The notes below the pieces were generated by a model. The model made no database searches. It was not told the origin of the DNA and was given only the letters and a program-made list of their open reading frames with translations. From positions 186,001-250,000 of the forward strand of contig NZ_VSEY01000002.1 of NCBI RefSeq assembly GCF_008086045.1: a stretch of DNA of 64,000 bases. Direction: 5' to 3'. The DNA comes from Nonomuraea sp. PA05 (lineage in GTDB: Bacteria > Actinomycetota > Actinomycetes > Streptosporangiales > Streptosporangiaceae). A program made the translations under genes and the position numbers. This document shows positions 33,676 through 41,887 of this stretch, one piece after another. Positions within the stretch are counted from its first letter, which is position 1. Each line of letters opens with the position of its first letter.

Positions 33676-34440
33676 TCAGCCGCCGATGGCGTGCACTCCG
33701 CCGTCCACGTGGACGATCTCGCCGGTGGTGGCGGGGAACCAGTCGGACATCAGCGCCACGCAGGCCCGCGCGGTGGGCAGCGTGTCGGCCAGGTCCCAGC
33801 CCAGCGGCGCCTTCTCCGGCCAGCTGTCCTCGAACTCCTTGAACCCCGGGATCGACTTGGCCGCCATCGTCCGCAGCGGCCCCGCCGCCACCAGGTTGAC
33901 GCGGATGTTGTGCTTGCCGAGGTCGCGGGCCAGGTAGCGGTTGCAGGACTCCAGGCCGGCCTTGGCGACGCCCATCCAGTCGTAGACGGGCCACGCCTTG
34001 GAGGCGTCGAAGTCGAGGCCGACCACCGCGCCGCCCTCCTTCATGAGGGGCAGGCAGGCCACGGCCAGCGACTTGTACGAGTACGTCGAGACCTGCAGCG
34101 CCGTGGCGACGTCCTCCCACGAGGTGTTGAGGAAGTTGCCGCCCAGCGCCGTCTGCGGGGCGAAGCCGATGGAGTGGACGACGCCGTCGAGCCCGTCGAC
34201 GTGCTCGCCGATGCGCGCGGCGAGGGTGTCGAGGTGCTCGTTGTTCTGCACGTCGAGCTCCAGCACCGGCGCCGGCGAGGGCAGCCGCTTGGCGATGCGT
34301 TCGACGAGGCTGAGGCGGCCGAAGCCGGTCAGCACGACGGTGGCGCCCTCCTCCTGGGCCAGCTTGGCGACCGAGAACGCGATGGAGGCGTCGGTCAGCA
34401 CCCCCGTCACGAGGATCCGCTTGCCTTCGAGAATGCCCAT
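33676..34440 (-). CDS. fabI: Enoyl-[ACP] reductase (FabI/InhA type)
   Basis: This 254-residue atypical SDR reduces the enoyl-ACP double bond in the last step of each FAS-II cycle. It has MGILEGKRILVTGVLTDASIA (cofactor site), SIGFAP, and the FabI-specific Tyr-x6-Lys (YDWMGVAK, near 155-162), then VNLVAAGPLRT. It follows fabG by one base, the same order as mabA-inhA in mycobacteria. It is the target class of isoniazid and triclosan. Confidence 0.95.
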   Translation of the reverse strand: MGILEGKRILVTGVLTDASIAFSVAKLAQEEGATVVLTGFGRLSLVERIAKRLPSPAPVLELDVQNNEHLDTLAARIGEHVDGLDGVVHSIGFAPQTALGGNFLNTSWEDVATALQVSTYSYKSLAVACLPLMKEGGAVVGLDFDASKAWPVYDWMGVAKAGLESCNRYLARDLGKHNIRVNLVAAGPLRTMAAKSIPGFKEFEDSWPEKAPLGWDLADTLPTARACVALMSDWFPATTGEIVHVDGGVHAIGG

Positions 34441-34441
34441 G

Positions 34442-35200
<759 letters not shown>

Positions 35201-35214
35201 TTAGGATCGTGGAC

Positions 35215-36708
35215 ATGCGCCAGATCGACCCCGATTTCCTGGAGCTGCCGCTGCGGCAGCTCGCGGACGCCGCCCTGCAACGCGCTCGCGAGCTCGGCGC
35301 GCAGCACGCCGACTTCCGGCTCGAACGCGTCAGGGCGGAGACGCTGAGCCTCTACGACACCCGGCTCGAAGGCGCCATGGACGCCGACGACCTGGGCTAC
35401 GCCGTCCGCGTCGTCAAGAACGGCACCTGGGGGTTCGCCGCCGGCATCCATCTGACGCCCGAGGCCGCCGCCGTGGTGGCCGAGCAGGCGATCAGGGTGG
35501 CCGAGGTGAGCGCGCCGATCAACAGGGAGCCCATCGAGCTGGCCGCCGAGCCGGTGCACGCCGACGCCGTGTGGGTGTCGGCCTACGACGTGGACCCGTT
35601 CGAGGTGCCCGCGGCCGACAAGGTGAGCCTGCTGGCGGAGTGGTCCGCCGGCCTGCTGAAGGGCGCCGACCACGTGTCGGCGCGGCTGCTGCAGGTCAAG
35701 GAGCAGAAGTTCTACGCCGACACGGCCGGCACGGTGACCACGCAGCAGCGGGTGCGGGTCCATCCGAAGCTGAACGCGATGAAGGCGGCCGGCGGCGGCT
35801 TCGACGACATGTCGACGATCGCGCCGCCCGCCGGCCGCGGCTACGAGTACCTGACCGGCACCGGCTGGGACTGGCAGGCCGAGCTGTCCAGGCTGCCCGA
35901 GCTGCTGGCGGAGAAGCTGGCCGCGCCGTCGGTCGAGGCGGGCGACTACGACCTGGTGATCGACCCGTCCAACCTGTGGCTGACGATCCACGAGTCGATC
36001 GGCCACGCCACCGAGCTGGACCGGGCGCTCGGCTACGAGGCCGCCTACGCGGGCACCAGCTTCGCCACCTTCGACCAGCTCGGCGAGCTGGTCTACGGCT
36101 CGCCGGTGATGAACGTGACCGGCGACCGCACCGTCACCCACGGCCTGGCCACCATCGGGTACGACGACGAGGGCGTGCAGGGCCAGAGCTTCGACATCGT
36201 CAAGGACGGCATCCTGGTCGGCTACCAGCTCGACCGGCGGATGGCGCTGATGAAGGGGCTCGGGCGCTCCAACGGGTGCGCCTTCGCCGACTCCCCCGGC
36301 CACATGCCGATCCAGCGCATGGCGAACGTGTCGCTGGCGGCGGCGCCCGGCGGCCCCTCCACCGAGGAGCTGATCGCGGGCGTCGAGCGCGGCATCTTCA
36401 TCGTCGGCGACAAGAGCTGGTCGATCGACATGCAGCGCTACAACTTCCAGTTCACCGGCCAGCGGGCCTACAAGATCTCGCACGGGAAGCTGGACGGGCA
36501 GGTCAGGGACTTCGCCTACCAGGCGACCACGACCGACTTCTGGCAGTCGATGGAGGCGGTCGGCGGGCCGGGCACGTACGTGCTGGGCGGCGCGTTCAAC
36601 TGCGGCAAGGGGCAGCCGGGGCAGGTCGCGCCGGTCAGCCACGGATGCCCGTCGGCGCTGTTCAGGGGCGTGCGGATCCTCAACACCGTGCAGGAGGGCG
36701 GGAAGTGA
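35215..36708 (+). CDS. tldD: TldD metalloprotease subunit
   Basis: This protein of about 497 residues carries the HESIGH (HExxxH) zinc motif near residues 258-263, unique to the TldD partner of the TldD/TldE heterodimer, a protease that digests unfolded peptides and in some bacteria matures ribosomally made peptides such as microcin B17. TAGGAT at 35202-35207 lies seven bases before the ATG at 35215, so the mRNA may be leaderless. A GTG at 35209 would add two residues. The stop overlaps the tldE GTG by four bases. Confidence 0.94.
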   Translation: MRQIDPDFLELPLRQLADAALQRARELGAQHADFRLERVRAETLSLYDTRLEGAMDADDLGYAVRVVKNGTWGFAAGIHLTPEAAAVVAEQAIRVAEVSAPINREPIELAAEPVHADAVWVSAYDVDPFEVPAADKVSLLAEWSAGLLKGADHVSARLLQVKEQKFYADTAGTVTTQQRVRVHPKLNAMKAAGGGFDDMSTIAPPAGRGYEYLTGTGWDWQAELSRLPELLAEKLAAPSVEAGDYDLVIDPSNLWLTIHESIGHATELDRALGYEAAYAGTSFATFDQLGELVYGSPVMNVTGDRTVTHGLATIGYDDEGVQGQSFDIVKDGILVGYQLDRRMALMKGLGRSNGCAFADSPGHMPIQRMANVSLAAAPGGPSTEELIAGVERGIFIVGDKSWSIDMQRYNFQFTGQRAYKISHGKLDGQVRDFAYQATTTDFWQSMEAVGGPGTYVLGGAFNCGKGQPGQVAPVSHGCPSALFRGVRILNTVQEGGK

Positions 36709-38078
36709 CTACTCCTCAGGAGATGGTGGAGAGGGCTCTGCGGCTCTCCCGCAACGACGGCTGCGTGGTGCTCGTGGACGAGAGCTCCACGGCGAACCTG
36801 CGCTTTGCGGGCAACACGCTGACCACGAACGGCGTCGCCCGCTCCGCCCGGCTGACCGTGATCTCGATCGCGGGGCAGGGCGTGGGCGTGGTGTCGCGGG
36901 CGGCCGTCCGCGACGACCAGCTCGCCGACGTGGTGGCGGCGGCCGACGCGGCGGCGCGTGACGCGCAGCCCGCCGAGGACGCCCGCGCGCTCGTCGAGGG
37001 CGGCCCCGCCTCGCCGCACTGGGGCGAGGAGGTCCGGCCCACCGACATCGGCGTGTTCGAGGGGTTCGCGCCCGCGCTCGGCGAGGCGTTCGCGGCGGCC
37101 GAGGCGGGCGGCAGGAAGCTGTACGGGTTCGCCGAGCACACGCTCACCTCCACGTTCCTCGGCACGTCCACGGGCGTGCGGCTGCGTCACGACCAGCCCA
37201 CCGGGCGGCTGGAGCTGAACGCCAAGTCGGGCGACCTGAAGCGCTCCGCGTGGACGGGCGTGTCCACGCAGGACTTCACCGACGTGGACGTGTCCGCCCT
37301 CGGCTCCTCGCTGGCGCAGCGGCTGGAGTGGGCCAAGACCCGCGTCGACCTGCCCGCGGGCCGCTACGAGACGCTGCTGCCGCCGAGCGCCGTGGCCGAC
37401 CTGATGATCTACATGTTCTGGTCGTCGGCGGCGCGCGACGCGCTCGACGGGCGCTCCGTGTTCGCCAAGCCCGGCGGGGGCACCCGCGTCGGCGAGCAGC
37501 TCGCCACCCTGCCGATCACGCTGTCGAGCGACCCGGGGGCGGCGGGCATCGCGTGCGCGCCGTTCGTGACGGCCCACGCCTCCAGCAGGGAGAGCTCGGT
37601 GTTCGACAACGGGCTGCCGCTGGGGCGTACCGACTGGGTCAAGGACGGGCGGCTGGAGGCGCTCCTGCAGACCCGCTACTCGGCCGAGCTGAGCGGGCTG
37701 CCCGTGACGCCCGCCGTCGACAACCTCATCATGACCGGGCCCGCCGGCGGGCCGTCGCTGGAGGAGATGATCGCCGCCACGCGGCGGGGGCTCCTGGTCA
37801 CCTGCCTGTGGTACATCCGCGAGGTGGATCCGCAGACGCTGCTGCTCACCGGGCTGACCCGGGACGGGGTGTACCTGGTGGAGCACGGCGAGGTCGTGGG
37901 GGAGGTCAACAACTTCCGGTTCAACGAGAGCCCGGTGGATCTGCTGGGGCGGATCTCGGAGGTCGGGGCGAGCGCGCAGACGTTGCCTCGCGAGTGGAAC
38001 GACTACTTCCAGCGGACGGTCATGCCGGCGGTGCGGGTGCCGGACTTCAACATGTCCACGGTGAGCCAGGCGAGCTGA
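36705..38078 (+). CDS. tldE: TldE/PmbA metalloprotease partner subunit
   Basis: This 457-residue protein is a paralogue of TldD without the HExxxH motif, as expected for the non-catalytic TldE/PmbA subunit. Family segments include GVRLRHDQPTGRLELNAK, LPPSAVADLMIYM, and the GLLVTCLWYIREVDPQTLLLTG strand pair near 365-385. Tight overlap with tldD fits production of a 1:1 complex. A perfect 15-bp hairpin follows 27 bases after the stop. No peptide-precursor gene was seen nearby. Confidence 0.93.
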   Translation: MTTPQEMVERALRLSRNDGCVVLVDESSTANLRFAGNTLTTNGVARSARLTVISIAGQGVGVVSRAAVRDDQLADVVAAADAAARDAQPAEDARALVEGGPASPHWGEEVRPTDIGVFEGFAPALGEAFAAAEAGGRKLYGFAEHTLTSTFLGTSTGVRLRHDQPTGRLELNAKSGDLKRSAWTGVSTQDFTDVDVSALGSSLAQRLEWAKTRVDLPAGRYETLLPPSAVADLMIYMFWSSAARDALDGRSVFAKPGGGTRVGEQLATLPITLSSDPGAAGIACAPFVTAHASSRESSVFDNGLPLGRTDWVKDGRLEALLQTRYSAELSGLPVTPAVDNLIMTGPAGGPSLEEMIAATRRGLLVTCLWYIREVDPQTLLLTGLTRDGVYLVEHGEVVGEVNNFRFNESPVDLLGRISEVGASAQTLPREWNDYFQRTVMPAVRVPDFNMSTVSQAS

Positions 38079-38105
38079 CCCTGAGCCGGAGGCGGTGGCC
38101 GGTCA

Positions 38106-38143
38106 CGGGAAGGCCCGGCCCGGCGAGGGGCCGGGCCTTCCCG
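38106..38143 (+). terminator. Terminator after tldE
   Basis: CGGGAAGGCCCGGCC (38106-38120) and GGCCGGGCCTTCCCG (38129-38143) form a perfect 15-bp stem with an eight-base loop. The next 190 bases up to the end of the convergent LuxR gene contain no gene that I can support. Confidence 0.8.
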
Positions 38144-38335
38144 GGCGCGGGTTCAGACCAGGGCCTTACGTTGTCGTGGCCGCGGGCGGCGTTGGTGATG
38201 GCCGCGCCGCGGCGGGGACAGCCGCTGAGGCGGGGGCGACGGCGCTGGTCAGGCCGAGCGTCAGGGTCGGGGTGGCGTGCAGCAGGCTCAGGCCACGGCA
38301 CGAGCTTCCGGCGTCCACCCGGGCGAACGAATCGG

Positions 38336-40963
38336 TCAGTTGACCGCACTGTCCTCCAGGGCGTCGCGTAAGGCGGCGCGGGAGGTGATGCCGAGCTTGG
38401 GGAAGATCCGGTACAGGTGGGCGCTGACCGTTCGCGACGACAGGAACAGCCGCTCGCCGATCTCCTTGTTGCTCAGCCCGGAGGCGGCCAGGCGGGCCAC
38501 CTCCAGTTGCTGGGCGGTCAGTCCGTGTGCGGCGTTGGGCCGCTGGCTGACCGCCACGCCGGTGGCGCGCAGCTCCTGCTCGGCCCGCTGCCGCCAGGCG
38601 GTCGCGCCGACGGCCGCGAACAGGTCGGCCGCCCGGCGCAGCTCGGGCCTGGCCTCGCCCGGCTGCAGGCGGCGGCGCTGCAGCTCGCCGAGCGCGAGCC
38701 TGACCCGGGCATGGTCGAACGGCCAGCGTTCGGTCCTGGGCAGCGCGAGCGCGGCCTTGAACAGCGGCACCGCCTCCTCCTCCGGCGCCACCAGCGCCCG
38801 CGCCGCCATGACGTGCAGGCGCAGCCGGGGAGCCCGGTCGGCCAGCGGGGCCGCGGCGGCGGCGTGCGCCTCGGCCTCGGCCGTCCTGCCGGTGCGTACC
38901 GCCGATTCCACCAGCTCGAAGACCGCCCACGGCGCGTACGCCACGTAGGCGGGGATGACGCCCGGCGGGCTGATGCTCGTCCAGTACGCATACGCCGTCT
39001 CGTAGTCGCCGTGCGCCATCGCGGCCAGGGCGAGGTTGCGGGCCACCAGCGACAGGTGCAGACCGCTGCCGCGCGGGGCCGCCCACTGCTCGACCGTCCT
39101 GCTGTATTCGCGGGCGCTGTCGGCGTCGCCGCGCGCGGCCGCGATCCAGCCCAGGCTGCAGCGCAGGTCGTGGGCCAGCAGTTCCAGGTCGTGCCGGACG
39201 CACAGGTCCAGCCCGGCGTTGGCGGCGCTCTCGGCGTCGTCCCACTGCCCGGCCAGGAAGTGGTCGTGCGCCGCGAGCCAGTAGCCGCCGGCGGCGTGGG
39301 TCACCGCGCCCTGCCCGGCCTCGCCCTCGGTCAGCGCGCGGATGCGGTCGCGGTAGTCGGGCAGCAGGTCCATCCAGGTCGCCGCCCGGCACAGCGCGGC
39401 CACCCGCCCGGGCGGGGAGTCCGCGGGCAGTTCGTCCAGTGCGGTGCGCACCCGGGTCGCGGTGCCGGCGCCGAGGAAGACGTCGTGCAGCAGCTGTGCG
39501 TCCGCGTCGCCGCAGCCCGCGACCACCTTCGTGATCTCCGCCCACTCCTCGGGATCCTGGGCGTAGGAGGCGGCCATCACCCTGACCAGCGCGCCCGCGC
39601 CCGGGTCGCCGCGCAGCAGGCGGCGGGCGGCGTCCAGGTCGCCGTCGCGCAGCAGGAGGATCTGGGCTCTCAGGGCCAGCGCCCTGGCCGGGTCGTCCAG
39701 GTGGCGGCGCGCCTCGTCCAGCAGGGTGTGGGCGAGGTCGAGCTGCCCGGACTCGCCGGCCAGCTCGGCCGCGCGCTCCAGCCGGGCGGCGCGGGCGGCC
39801 GGGGCGGGGGTGAGCTCGGCCGCGCGCTGCAGCGCCTTGACCGCCAGCCCGCTGCCGCCGCGCAGGCTCACCGCGCGGGCCGCCTTCTCGATCTCGGCGG
39901 CCACCCCTTCGTCGGGCTCGACCGTGGCCGCCGCCAGGTGCCACATGCGCAGCTCGGGGTCGGCCTGGTGCTGCTCGGCCAGGACGGCGTGCGCCTCGCG
40001 CGTCTCCTCGGGCGAGGCCGTCTTGATGATCGCCGACCTGACCAGCGGATGGCGGAAGCGCAGGCCGGACGGTGTCGAGTCACGGGTGACCAGGCCGGCC
40101 CGCTCGGCCTCCTGCAGCTCGTACGGCGACAGCTCGGCCCGATGGTGCAACCGGTCGCCGTCCAGCGCGGCCACCAGCAGCGTCGTGCGGATGCGCGGCG
40201 CCAGCTCCAGCAGCCGGCCCGCGAACCCGGTCTCCAGCCTGGTGCGCAGCGACGCGCCGGTGGGCAGCAGGTCCACCCCGGCCGACGTCTGCGGCAGCTC
40301 GGTGATCGCCAGCGGGTTGCCCGCGGCCTCGGCCAGCACCCGTGCGCGCACCGACGGCGGCAGCCCGGGGTGCAGCAGGTCCAGCAGCCGTCCGGCGGCC
40401 TCGTCGTCCAGCGGCCCGACCTCCAGCATGCGCACTCCCGGCGTGACGCGCTCGGTGGCCGTCAGCGGCCGGCGGGCGAAGACGGCCCGCAGGTCGTACG
40501 GTTGCAGCCGCAGCAGGATGAACATCATCACCTCGCGCGTGGGATGGTCCACCCAGTGCGCGTCCTCCACGGCGATCAGCACCGGCCCGTCCTCGGCCAC
40601 CGCGGCCAGCACCGCCAGGGACGCCACCGAGATCGCCAGCCGGTCGGGCGCGGCCCCGTCGCGCATCCCCAGCACCCGCAGCAGGGTGTCGCGGTGGAAG
40701 GGCTCCACCCGGTCCAGGTAGGCCAGCACCGGCGCGAACAACTGGTGCAGCCCGGCGAACGCGAGCTGCGCCTCGCTCTCGAAGCCGCTGCCGCCCAGCA
40801 CCCGCATCCCCCGCTCGCCCGCGTAGCCGATGGCGGCCCGCAACAGCACGGACTTGCCCACGCCCGGGTCGCCGTGCAGCACGAGGTTGGGCGGCCCGCC
40901 GGGGGCGCGGTCGATCGTCTGCCTCAGCGCGGTCAGTTCCCGCTCCCGTCCGATGATGTCCAT
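38336..40963 (-). CDS. LuxR-family regulator of the LAL (MalT-like ATPase) type
   Basis: This 875-residue regulator starts with an AAA/STAND ATPase: HGDPGVGKSVLL (Walker A near 35-43) and LIAVEDAHWVD (Walker B near 131). A long TPR-like helical middle follows, and a C-terminal LuxR helix-turn-helix (LTAQQLEVARLAASGLSNKEIG ... near 810-870). LAL proteins activate accessory or biosynthetic operons. The ATG at 40963 has AGGAG nine bases upstream; an in-frame ATG at 40990 would add nine residues. It is divergent from the alpha/beta-hydrolase at 41033, with a 17-bp palindrome in the shared promoter region. Confidence 0.9.
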   Translation of the reverse strand: MDIIGRERELTALRQTIDRAPGGPPNLVLHGDPGVGKSVLLRAAIGYAGERGMRVLGGSGFESEAQLAFAGLHQLFAPVLAYLDRVEPFHRDTLLRVLGMRDGAAPDRLAISVASLAVLAAVAEDGPVLIAVEDAHWVDHPTREVMMFILLRLQPYDLRAVFARRPLTATERVTPGVRMLEVGPLDDEAAGRLLDLLHPGLPPSVRARVLAEAAGNPLAITELPQTSAGVDLLPTGASLRTRLETGFAGRLLELAPRIRTTLLVAALDGDRLHHRAELSPYELQEAERAGLVTRDSTPSGLRFRHPLVRSAIIKTASPEETREAHAVLAEQHQADPELRMWHLAAATVEPDEGVAAEIEKAARAVSLRGGSGLAVKALQRAAELTPAPAARAARLERAAELAGESGQLDLAHTLLDEARRHLDDPARALALRAQILLLRDGDLDAARRLLRGDPGAGALVRVMAASYAQDPEEWAEITKVVAGCGDADAQLLHDVFLGAGTATRVRTALDELPADSPPGRVAALCRAATWMDLLPDYRDRIRALTEGEAGQGAVTHAAGGYWLAAHDHFLAGQWDDAESAANAGLDLCVRHDLELLAHDLRCSLGWIAAARGDADSAREYSRTVEQWAAPRGSGLHLSLVARNLALAAMAHGDYETAYAYWTSISPPGVIPAYVAYAPWAVFELVESAVRTGRTAEAEAHAAAAAPLADRAPRLRLHVMAARALVAPEEEAVPLFKAALALPRTERWPFDHARVRLALGELQRRRLQPGEARPELRRAADLFAAVGATAWRQRAEQELRATGVAVSQRPNAAHGLTAQQLEVARLAASGLSNKEIGERLFLSSRTVSAHLYRIFPKLGITSRAALRDALEDSAVN

Positions 40964-40985
40964 GTGGTTCGTCTCCTCAGGTGCA

Positions 40986-41002
40986 GTCATCTGACCGATG
41001 AC
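40986..41002. promoter_or_regulatory. 17-bp palindrome, likely operator, in a divergent promoter region
   Basis: GTCATC-TGACC-GATGAC reads as a six-base dyad around five bases, between the starts of the LAL gene and the alpha/beta-hydrolase. The 20-base string from 40980 to 40999 recurs exactly at 49692-49711, upstream of another alpha/beta-hydrolase. Confidence 0.6.
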
Positions 41003-41032
41003 GTGTCAATGAGGCCGCGGCATTCTGGCCAG

Positions 41033-41809
41033 GTGCCGCTCCTACAGGTGGAAACAGATGTGAGCCTCTTCTACGAGGACTTCGGTGACGGCGAGCCGGT
41101 GGTGCTGGTGCACGGCTGGCCGTTGTCGCAGCGGTTCTGGGAGGCGCAGGTCGGTGTGCTCGTCGAGGCCGGCAGGCGGGTGGTCTCCTACGACCGGCGG
41201 GGCTTCGGCCGTTCGAGCCGGCCCTGGACCGGCTACGACCACGCCACCTTCACCGCCGACCTGGCGGCCCTGATCGATAGCCTCGGCCTGACCGGGCTCG
41301 CGCTGGTGGCCTTCTCCACCGGCTGCGCCGAAGCCGTCGGCTACGCCGCCACGTCAGACCGGGTGAGCAGGCTGGTGCTGAGCAGTCCCGCGGTGTACCC
41401 GGATCCGATCGCGCACGAGCTCAGGGCCGCCTCCAGGCGGCACCGCATCCCCATGCTCGACGACGTGCTGCTGCGCTTCTTCGCCGTCGACGGCCAGAGC
41501 GCGCTGGACGAGCAGACCCGCCTGTACCTGCTCAGAATCGCCGCTGACGCCTCTCCCCAGGCGACCGCGCAGTCGCTGGCCGCGTGGAGTTCCGCGGACC
41601 CGGCCGTGGACCTGCCGCGCGTGACCGTGCCGACGCTGATCGTTCAGGGTGAGGCGGACGCGTTCGTGCCGCCGCAGGACAGCGGGGCACGGCTGGAGCG
41701 GGCGATCGGGGGCAGCGCGCTCGTCACGATTCCCGGCGCGCCGCATGGGGCCCCGCTCACGCACCATGAGCAGTGGAACCAGTTGCTGCTGGAGTTCCTG
41801 GCGAGATGA
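41033..41809 (+). CDS. Alpha/beta-hydrolase, haloperoxidase/esterase-like
   Basis: This 258-residue cytoplasmic hydrolase has the oxyanion segment VLVHGWPLS (near 24-32) and SYDRRGFGRSS. The nucleophile elbow reads AFSTGC (Ser near 96; the first Gly is replaced by Ala). The acid is in QGEADAFVPP and the His in PGAPHGAP. The cofactor-free haloperoxidase or lactonase group is the nearest family, and the substrate is unknown. The GTG at 41033 is favoured because AGG lies just before it and homologues begin (M)PLLQVET. Confidence 0.85.
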   Translation: MPLLQVETDVSLFYEDFGDGEPVVLVHGWPLSQRFWEAQVGVLVEAGRRVVSYDRRGFGRSSRPWTGYDHATFTADLAALIDSLGLTGLALVAFSTGCAEAVGYAATSDRVSRLVLSSPAVYPDPIAHELRAASRRHRIPMLDDVLLRFFAVDGQSALDEQTRLYLLRIAADASPQATAQSLAAWSSADPAVDLPRVTVPTLIVQGEADAFVPPQDSGARLERAIGGSALVTIPGAPHGAPLTHHEQWNQLLLEFLAR

Positions 41810-41887
41810 CGGCATGGCACGACGGTAGGCAGCCGGCCCTCGGGAGGGGTATCGGTCGCATGACGTAGGCGCGTCCGCGAGGTGGTG

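Noticed and set aside
38166..38335. Short minus-strand frame resembling a signal peptide (ATPTLTLGLTSAVAPASAAV)
   Set aside because: It is about 50 codons, has no ribosome binding site, and is Ala/Pro-rich as random GC-rich DNA often is; possibly a remnant but not supportable.
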